Shown: piece after piece, positions 11,234-25,933 of the stretch | How positions within the stretch are numbered: the first letter of the stretch is position 1 | How the letters are laid out: each line of letters begins with the position of its first letter | Origin: Dryas octopetala | Taxonomy: Eukaryota; Streptophyta; Magnoliopsida; Rosales; Rosaceae | NCBI GenBank assembly: GCA_963921425.1 | Contig: OY992832.1 | Span: forward strand, 2,852,001 to 2,916,000 | Direction of reading: 5' to 3' | DNA length: 64,000 nt | The notes under the pieces: model-generated | What the model saw: only the letters and a program-made list of their open reading frames with translations | The model's database searches: none | What the model was told of the DNA's origin: nothing | Made by a program: the position numbers and the translations under genes

Positions 11234-11511
11234 TTTATAAACTCTCTACTTTACTCTATTGATATATTTCCAAACATATATGTTATTTTAAACTTCTTAT
11301 TAAATTATAGGGTTTTTTTTTTTACCTATTTTAATTGCAAACTCATTTAAGCGGATTACCATCCCGTTAATACGAAAGAAACGAAACGAAACGAAACTAA
11401 GAAAGAAATATCATGAGAGGATATCTATATAACTCCTTGGGCGACAACCAGGATATATGTAGTACTCACAGGCTCCACATCACAACACAGATATTGATGA
11501 AGTTTTGAGTC

Positions 11512-11519
11512 TATAAATA
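11512..11519 (+). promoter_or_regulatory. Candidate TATA box
   Basis: TATAAATA stands 121 bp upstream of the ATG at 11633, followed by a CT-rich leader. It is a good plant TATA match in a stretch otherwise without genes. No transcript evidence is available. Confidence 0.4.
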
Positions 11520-11632
11520 CCAACGCACTCACACTAGCTTGTTCATCATATATAAAAATAAACATATACCAAGTGAAGTTAGAACATTGGAGCTCTTATC
11601 TTCTTCTCTCTCCTTCCTCGAGGATTAAAACC

Positions 11633-11868
11633 ATGTTTCCTAATATCTTTACATGTTGCTCATATCTAGAAACTTCAAGGTAATGTCTATATATATAAAT
11701 GATACAACAATATTATAATGGAATATATATTGCTTGGTCTCATAGTAAATTACTTAACCTAAATGTTAGGTATATATATTATCTGAAGTGATTAAATGCA
11801 AAAAATTTCTTTATATATTTAGCACATACAACATCTATGATAATGATGCTGATCTCCTATATAATTAA
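11633..11868 (+). CDS. Candidate two-exon mini-protein of 30 residues
   Basis: An ATG in the context AAAACCATG opens an exon 11633-11679, ending AAG|GTAATG. A T-rich acceptor TATATTTAG gives exon 11823-11868. Joined in phase they encode 30 residues beginning MFPNIFTCCSYLETSS and ending in a Tyr/Asp-rich tail before TAA. A TATA box and CT-rich leader precede it. I do not recognise the peptide. A short ORF with plausible splice sites can arise by chance, so this is only a candidate; a non-coding RNA is an equal alternative. Confidence 0.25.
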
Positions 11869-12843
11869 CTATATAATTGTTTGTTATTTGGCCTCATAAT
11901 AAGACAAGGCTATTAAAGTTAAGGGAATTGAAATTGTATTTAGTATTCACACTCGATCATAATCTTGTTTATTATACCTAAAATGTTTATAGTTGTAATT
12001 TTACCCCTATTTCTCTAATTCGTTGAAAAAACAATTTCTATACTCCTCCCCTTCTCTCTTTCAGTCACCACCTTCTCCTCCCCACTCTCCCCCTCCATCC
12101 TGTTCTCATTTTTCCATTCCACGGCCATGGCACTGTGACTCATGATCTCACGCTGTAGTTGGTTATTATTTTTCAAGTTTAATAAGGATAAAATGAGAAA
12201 ATTATTGCTTGCGAAATTGTTTGTGGAGATCGAGTTAGGTGTGATGAACCAAAAAATTAAAAGAAAGGTGCAAATAAAAGCACCTTAAAGTGAAAGGTGG
12301 ATAAATGATTTTTTGTATGAATCTATTTTCAGAAGTATTATATGGGAATGGTTTTGTACCCTTTATAAGAAACAAAGAAATACATATAGAATTAAGTAGT
12401 TAACTTATTTCATAGAAAACTAAGCAGATAATTGATTTTTTGTAATGACTAATGAGAGATAAAAAAGTTTATATATTAATTTGTACTTGGAAAAAAGTGT
12501 TGGGTAATTTGTTTCGGCCCAAACCCGAATATCCGGATTAGCCCAATAACAAACCAAAACATTGCTGGCCCAAAGGCCACAGTTGACGCGCAGTTGATCG
12601 CCTCAATGCCTCGTGACCTCTTTATCATCATCTCTTTATGAAATGAAGAAAGAAAAAAGAAAAAACTTTTCCATGGTCAACCTGAGAGAACCCACCATCA
12701 CATGGAAATCCACGCGTACACGTGTCGCAGCAGTTGCCCAGAGTCTCTCTCACAGTCTCACATGCACATGGCCTCCATCCATCCTCCACAGTAACGCAGT
12801 AATGCCCATACATATGATTAAGAATTGGTTTGAATTGGTTCAG
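11869..12843. other. Intergenic DNA
   Basis: AT-rich sequence with a CT-rich patch near 12040-12110. From about 12500 it changes to the upstream region of the DUF641 gene. A TGGGCC-like element (GCCCAATAAC, GGCCCAAAGG) near 12540-12575 resembles plant site II promoter motifs. No gene was recognised. Confidence 0.5.
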
Positions 12844-12993
12844 GAAGAAGAAGAACACCGCCAACGCGAACAAGAGGGAGTGGGACAACCTGCAAAGGCA
12901 GTTCCAAGACCCACAGCTGCTCTACTCCGTTCCGTTCTACGGGGATCCCTTGCCTCTACGATCCCACAACAACACCATTTACTGTAATAACAG
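12844..12993 (+). other. Possible upstream exon of the DUF641 gene
   Basis: The stretch after TTGGTTCAG to a donor at CAG|GTCTCACC has coding-like composition (KREWDNLQRQFQDPQLL). Spliced to the acceptor TTTCAG at 13122 it runs in frame, without a stop, into the DUF641 protein start at 13157. No ATG is found in frame within it, so it would need a still earlier exon, or it is a 5' UTR exon that is open by chance. Confidence 0.35.
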
Positions 12994-13156
12994 GTCTCAC
13001 CTTCATTTATTTTCTGCTCATTATCATTATATCATTAATTAATCATGTAATAATTAACCCCTTATACTCCCTCCAAGCACTACTACTGTTCCTCATCTGT
13101 CTGTGCTTGCAATTGGTTTCAGAGGCGGAGAGGTCAAGGCGACGAAGAAAGGGGAA

Positions 13157-14668
13157 ATGGCTGGAAAGGTTTCGAATTTCTCGGATCTGATTCAAAGAGT
13201 GGCCGCTTCTTGCTTGCTGCACCCACTCGCCGCCGGCAGGAACGATTCCGGCGACTCTCCCGTCAATCAGAGCTCCGGAGACGAGGACGAAGCGTACGAC
13301 CACGAGAACGAAGAAGAAGAGATTGATGGAGAAGGAGGAGGAGGGCTTAGGGTTTGGGAGGAAGGGCCGCCGATGTCGAGGTCGAGGTCGACGAAGAAGG
13401 AGGTGGTGGAGATGGAGATGGCAATGAGGGAAGTGTTCGACGCCGTTTCGGCGATGAAGAAGGCGTACGTGAGCCTGCAAGAGGCGCACAGCCCGTGGGA
13501 CCCGGAGAAGATGAGAGCCGCTGACGTGGCGGTGGTGGGCGAGCTGAGGAGGCTCGGAGTGCTCAGAGAGAGGTTTCGGAGAAGGCGTTCCGGCGGCGGA
13601 GGAGGAGGAGCGGCGGCGGCGAGTACGCTGAGAGAGGTGGTGGCGCCGTACGAGGCGGCGGTGGAGGAGCTGAAGAGAGAAGTCAAGGCCAGGGAAGCGG
13701 AGGTCGAAAATCTCAAGGAGAAGCTCAATATCGTTGTTAACGTCACCAATGGGTCCTCCAATGGCAAGAAGGGTAGGTCTCTGTCTCGAAGAAAAGTTGG
13801 CTGCAGTCAAGCTCAAGGTACTAACTAACTTAAGTCTCTCCCTAACTTTGTCTAATGTCTCAAATGACGATTATACCCTTGTAATCGAGTCGAATTTACA
13901 GTTGCAGTGGCCCCAGCACCCGAACTGTTCGAGGCGACCATGAGCCAAGTGAAGGAGGCATCCAAGTCCTTCACTTCGCTGCTCCTCTCTCTCATGCGCG
14001 CCGCTCACTGGGACATCTCCGCCGCCGTGCGTTCCATCGAAGCATCCGCCGGCGCCGCCGTGAACACCTCCTCGACCATCGCGACCCAACACGGCAACGC
14101 CAAGTATGCTCTGCAGTCCTACATTGCCCGCAAGGTGTTCCAAGGCTTCGACCACGAGACCTTCTACATGGACGGCAGCCTCTCCTCGCTTCTCAACCCG
14201 GACCAATACCGCCGCGACTGCTTCACCCAGTACCGCGACATGAAGGCCATGGATCCCCAAGAGCTTCTAGGGATCCTGCCCACGTGTCACTTCGGCAGGT
14301 TCTGCTCCAACAAGTACTTGGCCATTGTTCACCCCAAGATGGAGGAGTCGTTGTTTGGAGACTTGGAGCAGCGGCGAAAGGTCGTAGATGGAGGACACCC
14401 CAGGAGTCAGTTTTACGGGCAGTTCTTGGGGCTGGCTAAGGCGGTGTGGTTGCTGCATTTGTTGGCCTTCTCGCTTGACCCGCCGCCCAGTCAGTTCGAG
14501 GCCAGTAGAGGAGCTGAGTTTCATCCTCAATACATGGAGAGTGTTGTCAAGTTTCCGGGTGGGCGGGTTCCGTCGGGTCAAGTTGTCGGGTTTCCCGTAA
14601 GTCCCGGGTTCAAGCTTGGAAATGGGTCGGTTATTAAGGCCGGAGTTTACCTGGTATCCAGGAATTAG
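13157..14668 (+). CDS. DUF641 family protein (UNE1/GIL1-like)
   Basis: Two exons, 13157-13817 and 13902-14668, joined at AAG|GTACTA and TTTACAG, encode 475 residues. The N-terminus MAGKVSNFSDLIQRVAASCL is followed by an acidic low-complexity region, then a conserved block with FDAVSAMKKAYVSLQEAHSP and DPEKMRAADVAVVGELRRLG. An Ala/Gly/Arg-rich linker and a coiled-coil segment (VEELKREVKAREAEVENL) come next. Exon 2 holds the family's C-terminal region, with SFTSLLLSLMRAAHWDI, ARKVFQGFDHETFYMD and FGRFCSNKYLAIVHPKME. Arabidopsis members include GRAVITROPIC IN THE LIGHT 1 and UNE1; the molecular activity is unknown. Codons are GC-rich compared with the surroundings. The start is the first ATG before the conserved KVSNFSDLIQRV block. 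Confidence 0.88.
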
Positions 14669-15258
14669 AGGTGTTTATGTAGTTTTGGTGTTACTAGGAT
14701 TGTAGTCCTCTTCTCTAATGTTGAACTATGTATCTGATATAAAAATGTGCTTTATTAGAATCGTTCCTTCTTGTAATCAAACTAGGTCTGGACTTGGATG
14801 TATAACATCCATATCAAATATGGTTATTTGGGGCCGATCACCTTCTACCAAATGCAGATCAACACCATGTATGAATGTTTAGGCAATACAATCGATAAAA
14901 CCTCTCACTAGCTCATGCCACAAGAACAAGAATTATTTGGTGTATCCATTCAAATGACAATGTAATTATAAATATTGCGTGACTGTCCAGTAGGACCAGT
15001 ACAATAGAAGGGAAGTAGCTTCCTACAAACGGGTACAATCGTATGATACCTTCTAAATAAATATCTCTTCAAAAGATCAAATGATTATAATAACAATATA
15101 ATGCATAAAATGGAAAGGTAAAAGCAATCTAGCAGCGGCAACACTTTCTCCCTGAACAGCAAAAATAATGAATCTTTAACAATTGAAGAGGCACCATCCA
15201 AGCAAGAGATGTATATTCATGCTTGTAGAAAGGGGAACTCAAAATCAGGAATGCAGAG
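14669..15258. other. Convergent intergenic space
   Basis: This space between the DUF641 stop (plus) and the uncoupling-protein stop (minus) should hold both 3' UTRs. It is AT-rich with no open frame of note. Confidence 0.6.
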
Positions 15259-18007
15259 TTATACCCTGAAAACATTTTTCGCCTGCCATGGAGAACAAAC
15301 AAGAGCAAATGGACATCACTACAAGTAGGTTAAGAAAAACCAAGAACGAAATACATCCACAAACTCACAAAATGATTAAACTAACACTATAATGCTTATC
15401 TTACTTGCTCCAGCATTATAAACATAAGCACATTCCAAGATCCTAGCCGACCAAAGTTTGGGAGGAACCCTTTATAAAAGGCCAAAATTCCCTGCAATAT
15501 ATCATTCCATGAGTTCTAAATCTATGTCGAATTTGGCCTTTGATTACATATCTAACATTTCAACAGGGAATGACTACAAATGGTACAGAATGAGAATGAA
15601 AGTATGGATTAAAACTGGAATAAATCAACACACCTCATACTTCATAGTTTTGATGAAGCAATCAAAGGTGTTTTTGTAAGTTGAATCTCCCATCATTCTA
15701 GATTTCACCTGGAACATAACAAGCAGGGCATCCAACCCAACATTGCCTTACTAGCTCATCCATCAAAAACTATATAAAATGTGTTTCGTACAATAACAAA
15801 ATGTCATCACAATCTTTCACTAGCACACCCTTGTTACAGCCTGCAGTCTGCACCGAATAATATGCAGGTTATGCTAAAATTGCAAAACCAGCATCAGTGA
15901 TGATCTAAAATTTGAGAACAAATAAGCATGCACAGATCAAATATCCAATTTTAAATACCATATAATCATCATATAATTTTAAATATTTCTTGGATTTTAT
16001 TACTATGCTTTACACATTTATAGCAGTACAAAACTTATTTACAACTAGTAGCTTTCAGAATGCATACCACATCAACAGGAGAGCCAATACAAACTGCAAA
16101 GAAACCGGCACCCAGACCAGCTAGGAGATGAGTGAAACCATTGTCCATGAACCCTGGAATTTTCAAAATTGTCTGCATAAGTATGAAGAATCAGAACCTC
16201 ATTGGGATTATCATCCTATATATAGCAAATTAAAAATGACCTGTAAATTATAATAATACTGGAACTTAAGAGAGCAGACAATTATATGACCTCCTTCACT
16301 TGATCATAACTGGCCAGCTCAGCAGCATTTATAATAGCATTTCGTGCTACATTTGGCCCCAGCCCAGTCCACAGGGCCCCTAATCCTTCCTAAATTTTTG
16401 ACAAATATTAAAAAATGAAAAACAAATAAGCTGATATGAAAACAAGATTTAAAGAAGAAAGAAGGGACAAAGGAGAACATTGTTCTACTTTAAGAAAGCT
16501 AACCTGTCTCACTATAGTTGAATAAGCATCTAAAGCTCCAGAATAACGCCTAGGAACTCCAGTTGGCAATTTTCCTTCAGCTTGAAGTCTAACCTTCACA
16601 AGATCAGTTGGATTAGCCACTGTGATAGCCAGAGCACCTGTGGATGTAAAGGTTTGTCGTAAGTGTACGATGTTTAATTTTCTACTTTTTAGTCCAAAGG
16701 CAAGGAAGACAGCAACAATAGTTTGGGAACCTTTACATGGCATGTTAGTGCAAGTTGCATACAATTTAGATAAGCAAAATAGTTGCGAAATATACTAACC
16801 AGTCAACAGAGCAGCAAGTATTTTATGGAATAGAGGAATATCTCCAACAAAAGCACTGCCAACAAGGAAAAGTTTGACCTGTTCAACATGCAGTTTATGG
16901 ATACACAGAATTTGTCACAAAGAAAATATTAAACAGATTCGTAATTTCATTAGTGAAAGACACATATTAGAAACTCACAGGATCATATAACCCAATTCTT
17001 AAGCCTCCGTAAATACATTGGCGTTGTAATCCTGGAATTATGCCATTCCAAAGTGCTGCTAAACCTTCTTCCCTGGCAATGGTAGCAACAGTACCCAACA
17101 AACCCCTATATTTAGGTGAGCCAGTTGCATCCCCTACAGCTGCTTTCTTCTGGAGCTGGAGCCTGACTTTAGCAGTGTCTAAAGGAATGGTACAGAACTG
17201 CACAAAATCCATACAGACAGCAAATTGGAAAAGAATATTACTTGTTATATACCAAACTGAGATTGTCATGAACACACACACACAAACACACATGAACTAT
17301 AGACCTTGTAAGGCTGTTAAACCTCAACTGGAGTCCAGCAGGTCATACCTAAAGTGCTTGAATTGTTCGACTAAATCCTCAAGACTCAGAGAATATTGGC
17401 CAAGCCAAGCCCTTTGGATACTAGCCTAACATAGCCATATAACCTATCATATATTAAAGGGATGAGAGAGAGCAATCATTATCTACATCTTTCCACCCTA
17501 ATTTATCAGTTTGTTTCCGTTAAGCAAATTTTTGCAATTTCCGTTAACCCATCATATATTTTACTTCATATTTTCACATTCAACTATGTTCTTCTTCTTC
17601 TTCTTCTTTTTTTCATCAGAACTTTAATTATGCTACAAACTCAGAACCCGAGTAGAATATAATTCATAAGCCGTCAAGGAAATATATTGACATTATGTAA
17701 ATTATGTTGCACAAAATTGAAGACCACAGTTAGCATTGAGTTTAACATAAAACTCGCATAACCCAAGTAAGCAAATACAATTACAACGCTAAAAAACAGA
17801 AATTGAAGTTAAAGAACCATTAAACGCTGACCCATTTGAGCAAATTTCATAAGTACGAAGTAAAACCAACAAATCAACTGAAATATACAGAGGCATTAGC
17901 ATAAACAGAAGGATCATCATGGATACCTCAGCGAAACAGGCAGCGAAAGCACTGCACAAGAAAGTTTGCAAGAATGAGATCTCAGACCTGGGGCTGAGAT
18001 CTGCCAT
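15259..18007 (-). CDS. PUMP2: Mitochondrial uncoupling protein 2 (plant PUMP2)
   Basis: Nine exons: 18007-17927, 17197-16979, 16878-16800, 16637-16504, 16389-16291, 16172-16068, 15708-15634, 15491-15405, 15282-15259, all GT-AG, giving 300 residues. It is a SLC25 inner-membrane carrier with the three-fold repeat, and all three signatures are present: [25 protein letters not shown] and GSPVDVVKSRM. The N-terminus [20 protein letters not shown] and the ending [10 protein letters not shown] resemble Arabidopsis PUMP2 rather than PUMP1. Plant UCPs are reported to carry protons or dicarboxylates and amino acids across the inner membrane. An in-frame ATG lies four codons upstream (18019); the inner one was chosen because MADL matches the family start. 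The last exon is only eight codons, so it is easy to miss. Confidence 0.93.
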
Positions 18008-19117
18008 TGGAAGGTGCAAACCGACAGCTCAAAAGCCTCAAATCAAAAGCAATGATTGAGAAATGGGTAGGCAAAGTTTTGGTTGAGTAGAATAAAGAGA
18101 TTGCCGTTAAGGTTATAAAGAAGGAAGCAATGTGTAAATATGAAGGAAAGGTACATCAGTACATGGAACAAGGCCTTCTTTAGCCTCCAATCAAAGCTTT
18201 GCAGAGAATTTTACACTCCTTCCTATTCTCGTCGTCATCGTAATTAAGGCTTATTTACTATTTTACTCATAAAAGTAATTTTTAATCTAACTTTATTCTT
18301 ATTTTGTATCACATTATTTCTTAAATATTAGTAATTTGACCCTATAGTAAATTAAAACTACTCAAGATGGGTCTGCAAAATTTTTTTGTGTATTTTTCTA
18401 AGTCCAGAGCTATTTTTAATTAATTTCTAAAATTTGTAAAAATATAAAGTTGGCAAAGTGATACACGATAATTAGTTTCAAAAAGTAATATAATACAAAA
18501 TAAATCATAGGGGATGAAATTAAATTAGAAGTTACTTTCAAGGGGTAAACTAGTAAAATAAGTATTTTTAAAAATTTATTCTCTCTTGTTTTTTTTTCAA
18601 TACAATTCAAGAAATGCCCTTTTTGTTTTTGTTTTTTTCCCTCCCCGATTTATTTTATTTTTTGTAAAGTACTAACGTGTCAAGTTTTGAAAAAAGGATT
18701 CATTTGAAGTGCAACAACGGAACAAATAATGTGGGGGAAAAGGTACGTTGTCAGTTGTCACTACTAAATACATAAACTTGACGTACGAGGAATCTTATCT
18801 ATCTTCTTCAATTTAGATTTTTCACAAATTTTTTCTTTTATTATTCTTATTCCACAATATAAATTTATGATCGGAATCGTTTATTTATTATATCTAACTA
18901 TGAATATCACCTATACAAAAAATCAACTAAATCATAAATTGTTTGGTCATGTTATTGTTATCAAATAAATAAATGGTTAATCAAATTATTACTAAAACCG
19001 TCTGTTTATTTCATCATAGTTACATACCCAAACGATTTCCTATTTAGATGATTTTTTGCATTGGTGATATTCAAATAATTATCTAAAACCAATAACTAGT
19101 TTGTGTTAAAATCTTGG
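18008..19117. other. Intergenic DNA upstream of PUMP2
   Basis: AT-rich sequence. The first part should contain the PUMP2 promoter and 5' UTR, reading to the left. No gene or clear element was seen in the remainder. Confidence 0.5.
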
Positions 19118-19510
19118 GTAAACAACCATTTTGGTCCATGTGGTTTGGTGGTTGTTTCATTTTTATCCCTATTTTTTCAATTTTTCCAATCAAGTTCAAA
19201 ATTAGATTTCCTTCATATGTTTAGATGGTAGAATCGTACACCTAGCCTTAATGATTATAATTGAAACTAGCCTTAACGATTATAAAGATTTCCTTCATAT
19301 CAAGTACAAAAATATTATTATCGCCGACTTTTAATTGAAACAATTATACATTTGCCTTAACCGTTATACCATTGAAAACTTAACAAAAATTTAATTTTGA
19401 ATTTGATTGAAACAATTTTAAAACTATAAAAATTTTATTGAAAAAATTGAAACAACGAGGATGAAAATTAAACAACCAAACTACATAAATCAGATTAGTC
19501 ATTTGGCCTT
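19118..19510. repeat. Degenerate MITE-like inverted-repeat element
   Basis: The left end (ATTTTGGTCCATGTGGTTTG, then GGTTGTTTCATTTTTATCC) is partly repeated in inverse at the right end (GGATGAAAATTAAACAACC, then AAACTACATAAATCAG and CATTTGG). The arms have diverged and no target duplication could be defined. This kind of sequence recurs in plant intergenic DNA. Confidence 0.4.
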
Positions 19511-19772
19511 AAAAATCTACTTATAAAACATGAGAAATCATCATAAGGGTATCTTATAGCCATCTTAAGCATGAAATTAAATTTTAAATATTTTTGAGGT
19601 TTCAAAATATTATCAAATCGAAATTGGCAAAATTTTGTTAAAATTTAAAATGTTTTAGTCTAAATTTCTAACGAAATTAAAATTCTTTCAAAATTTCCAT
19701 ATTTTTTAACTTCGAAATCTGAAATTTAATTCTTTAATTTTAAGGAATCGTTGAAAAAATAAATTTCCTTGA

Positions 19773-21698
<1,926 letters not shown>

Positions 21699-22561
21699 AT
21701 GTTATGCCATGGAACAAGCTTAAACTGTTGACTTGAACTGCACCTTTTTAAAAGCCGTGTAGAGGATGTTATTATACATTTCCATGAGGTTTTTTCTGCT
21801 TTCTCTGTGACTGAGCAAGCAAATCTGTAGTTTAGCAGTCTTCAAATCTGTACTTTAGCAGTCTTCAAATCCATTAGGTACTGTGTTCTAGATTTTTGAT
21901 TGAACAAATTGTTCCTTTTTTCTTTTCTCGGTTCTTTGCTTCATCTGATTTGTGGTTATCTAATCAAATGACCTCTGGTCTAATGATCATTAATTTCTGA
22001 TGTCCAGTAGCCATTTATGCTTGATATTGTGGTACTAATTTAAAGAGCCAAATTGGCCATGATCTGCAGTTTTCTTGTTTATGTTTTGGTTGAGTTCCAT
22101 ATTGCTTTTCCGAATGGGTCAAGTGAATAGGTCATGGTTAAGGCTTTTAAACCCCTTCAAATACTTAAGGCATCAGTCTATAGGTTTTACTTTTCATGAC
22201 TAACCAAATTATGGCTTTGGGGATTCTGGAGGGGATGGAAGGAGTCGGCTGGTGTAAAATTTAAGACTCAAAGTAAATTGTAATGGTGCTGCGGATCAAA
22301 CCTAGGATTCTAACCGCTAAGCAACACCAAAAAGAAAAAGATTCAAACCCATCTGTTAACTCCCCAAAAACGAACAGCAAAAAATTGAGTTAGCATCAGG
22401 GCTGAGGCTGAAAAAGCAATTAGAAGACTTTGTTATAGTTGTTGCTGATCAGGCATACAAGCCCTCTTCCTCTCATTTGCATAAAAATTTTGGAGGGTGC
22501 AAATCAAAATCTGCTGCATGAACTCATTAAAACTCTGGGTGGCCTGTTGCTGAGTTATGCT
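21699..22561. other. Convergent intergenic space
   Basis: This is the 3' region of PCNA, with a short near-duplicate of TTTAGCAGTCTTCAAATC at about 21830-21870, and the 3' region of the translocator gene. No gene was found. Confidence 0.6.
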
Positions 22562-24311
22562 TTATCTACCTCGTTTCTTGGCTTCACTGTAGAGGATGAC
22601 CCCTGTTACTGTGAGAGAGTAACCCAGCATCCCAGTAACTGATACAGGGTTTCTAAATATCAAAATTGAAATAACCACAGCAACAGCTCCTTTTGCATTG
22701 CCCAACACCTGGAAGACCCAGAATATCTCAATGAGTGTGTAGATAAAACGAACCACACAGGAACAATGAGCCATAAATATCATAAAAAAAAGTATAGGAA
22801 CAAGGAAAAAGATTAGCATCCACTGGGAAACACTAAGACCCTTTTTGGTTCATCTATAAATACTATAGATGAAAACAAAAAACAATATCCGGAAAGGATA
22901 ACAAATGGACCCTAAGCTGTGCTCGGATAATGTGCATGCAGAAATGAAATGGAACATTAACAATACTAGATTGTTTTCTTCTTTCTAATGATAATACATG
23001 ATTCTTGAAGTTGTGACACGTTTAAATTCAATGAGATGAAGAGGTTAGAGGGATGATAATTTACCTGGAGAGTCAGGGCACTGGTGTTTTTTGTTACCAG
23101 GAAATTGGTCAAATTCACAAAATATGCGAGAGCAGAATTGAATAGTAGATACCATAAGATGGTCACATCATCTCTTGCAAGTGCAATTGTGATCCCAACC
23201 ACATCCTCTTCCATTATAAGTGATGCAGGTAGAAGGATTACAACAGCTACAGGAGCCATGTACATCAGGAGGTTCATAGAATTAAGTTTTTCCCTGTTAA
23301 TTAAATTTTCAATATAACAGAATGTTAGCCAAATTGGAGATGATTCATGAGGAGTTGGTAAATATTAAATACTGCATAGTGTTTTGTTCATTACGCTTCA
23401 GAAGACAGCAATATCCCTTGAAGCACTGACTTGAGCGCCCTTGCTGCCGTAGCACTAACACACATTATAAATCCAAAGAGATGAAAATTTGGTTCTCCCT
23501 TCAGTCAATAAAAAGACAATATGAATATTCAGTAATGAGTCTGACAACTTAAACCTGAAAGATGTCTAACAAAACCAAATTCTTCCATAAACACCAAGAA
23601 CCTCAAACTTAATTTTAGTAAAATAGTTTTTACTTAAAGGGAAAATTAAATTAATTTATGGCACCGAAATAAATAAAACAAATAAAAATAATAGAACCCT
23701 GAAAATTCCTTAAGCAACATCAACGGAATTAAAAAACAATGAACCCAATTCCAAGTTCAAACAGGGAAATAAATTGATGAAAAAGCAGTTCCAATCCAAA
23801 AGGAAAAAGCAAGGAAATTAATTTAAAAATGAAAATGAAATGAAAAAAATTAAAGAGGTTGATGATATGGTCTTACCCCACTGGCAATAATAACACCGGT
23901 GACAACCGGTATGAGAGTAACATACGTGAGCCAACCCTCCTTCTTCAGAGTCATAAGATACGCGAACACCGCAGTGAAAAAAGGCGTCGTGGCGCCAACA
24001 GCCTGATTAAACGACACCGCGAGATATCGGAGCGAGATATTCCCACCGACGACCGATAAACAGAAAATGAAACCGAGCGACGATATTTTGACGAACTGGA
24101 CGCGCGACCTGATGCTCTGCATGGGGACCACCTTGAGCCACGAGATTGCCACGTAGCTGAGAATGGAGCAGGCGAGCATGTGGCAGAGGGTCAAGAAGAT
24201 CGGGTACTTGAACCCGTAATTGCTCAGCAAGTACTTGTTCAGCAACAAAACTCCGATGTTGGACGAGTACCATGCTGTTATCAGCCCGATCGTGAAAAAC
24301 CGGCTCGACAT
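22562..24311 (-). CDS. Nucleotide-sugar/triose-phosphate translocator family protein
   Basis: Four exons, 24311-23877, 23498-23395, 23293-23065 and 22708-22562, give 304 residues. It is a multi-pass membrane protein of the TPT/NST drug-metabolite transporter superfamily. The start [59 protein letters not shown] and the C-terminal dilysine-type tail SEAKKRGR place it close to Arabidopsis At3g11320/At5g05820, annotated as probable sugar-phosphate translocators and related to Golgi UDP-sugar transporters. Transport of a UDP-sugar across the Golgi membrane is the likely role, but the substrate cannot be read from sequence. About ten hydrophobic segments are visible. The exon 2 donor is GC|GTAATG with a codon split across the junction (GC+G). 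Length fits the family. Confidence 0.9.
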
Positions 24312-25933
24312 TTTTCGGGTTTAATTAATTTGTTCACAATTAATATTCTTGATTGTTTTAATTTGCTTCTTCGATATGTAAGCAACGTTGAAGGAAGCAA
24401 ATGGTGGCGTGCATGGATCTTGATCTTATAATTGAATGGTATCATGCAGAGAGAGAGAGAGATGGGAGAGAGATTTAATCAATCACAGACAGGAATTGTA
24501 GGATTATGGGAATGGAGGAGACGAAGTACTGGATCTGGGGAAAGACACGAATCTGGACGTAAGCTTTCGAGCTTTAAAGTCGGATGGATATATGTGATGA
24601 GTATTTTGGTTTTTCACGTTGTTTTAATGGTTTGTATTTTTTTATTTCTTTAATGTATAGGTGTCTAGGGTGTCATGTTTGATTGAAATAATTCCACTGT
24701 GCTCTTCAAAAAAAATAGAAGACAAAAAAAAAAATCACTACAAAAAATATTACCATATTAATCAACGGCTATCACTCGTCCACATGTATATGAATATTAA
24801 CACTTAAAACACTCCTTGCCATATATAATATGAAAATGAAAATACAACAAATGAAGGTTTGGTGACAGACGGTTACATATCCCTCTTTTTCTTTTGTTTA
24901 TTTCACCTGATGGTGTGACGCATTATTGTTTGGAAATTAAACTAGTTTTGCCAATACTCAATAGCTTCCTTAAATATATGATTTTTAACATACTAATATG
25001 AGATTGGGTTGATTGGCTGCTATTTAATCTATAATAATGTTGCAAAATCTTGTAATTAATGTTTTCTTTATCCTTTTCCAAGTATATCACTACATTAATG
25101 CTAATATGAGGGGCAATATATTTAAGAGAAAATCATTGATAAGCTATAAATAAGCTTAAGAGTTTTTTTTTTTTTGGGCCATGAAGCTTAAGAGTTAATT
25201 ATATGGCTCGACCAATCATTCTGACAATTTGCTTACAAAAGTTCAGAGCACATCTTTGATCCAAAGCCCATCCGCTGGAACCCAACCGCTAATGTAGGGA
25301 TAAATCTGTCATGGAACCTCACCTTAGTCAGTCATAAGACTCATAACTCACAGCACACTTGGCTTTGTTTGCAATTCCATGGGTATTTACTATTTATTAC
25401 TTTGATATCCTGATTACAAATTTACAGCTGACCGTCTTAGATCAACTACATAGAAAAAAAAATGCATTATTTTTTTTAACCGGGTAAATAAGAGCATTGT
25501 TTCTATGGCCACAGTGGTGCGACATTGGAACAAAAGCAGCGTTTATGGTACCATTCTAAAATTGGAAATGCAATGACTTTAAGGTGAGAAAAAAAAAATA
25601 ATAATCCATAGTCAAGACACAAGTTGTGGAAATTTACTCAAGAGGGTTTTCATTTTTTTTTCTTCTTCAATTTGTATCTGAAAATTTCATCAGGCTAACG
25701 GCCCATGTGACCATGTCTGACACTTTTGCAAAATTAATTACACATTCCTTAAGGCTGTCTATTCTCTTCAACCGAAAAAAAAAACACAATAACAAAAACA
25801 AATGAAGCAGAAGAACGGTAAGTGGTGGACCATATTGTTGAGGATATGTGACATGTGAACATTTTCATCCCCGAACTTTTAATGACGAATATAAGGAGAC
25901 GGTAATTGTGAGGACGAAACCTGAGGAAAATGA
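24312..25933. other. Intergenic DNA
   Basis: The left part is the promoter and 5' UTR of the translocator gene, including a short GA run near 24450. The rest, up to the enolase stop, is AT-rich with poly-A/T tracts and no recognised gene. Confidence 0.55.

Noticed and set aside
13043..13816. Long minus-strand open frames opposite the DUF641 exon (also 13267-13767)
   Set aside because: They are antisense to a recognised coding exon with GC-rich codons, which often leaves the other strand open. No domain was recognised.
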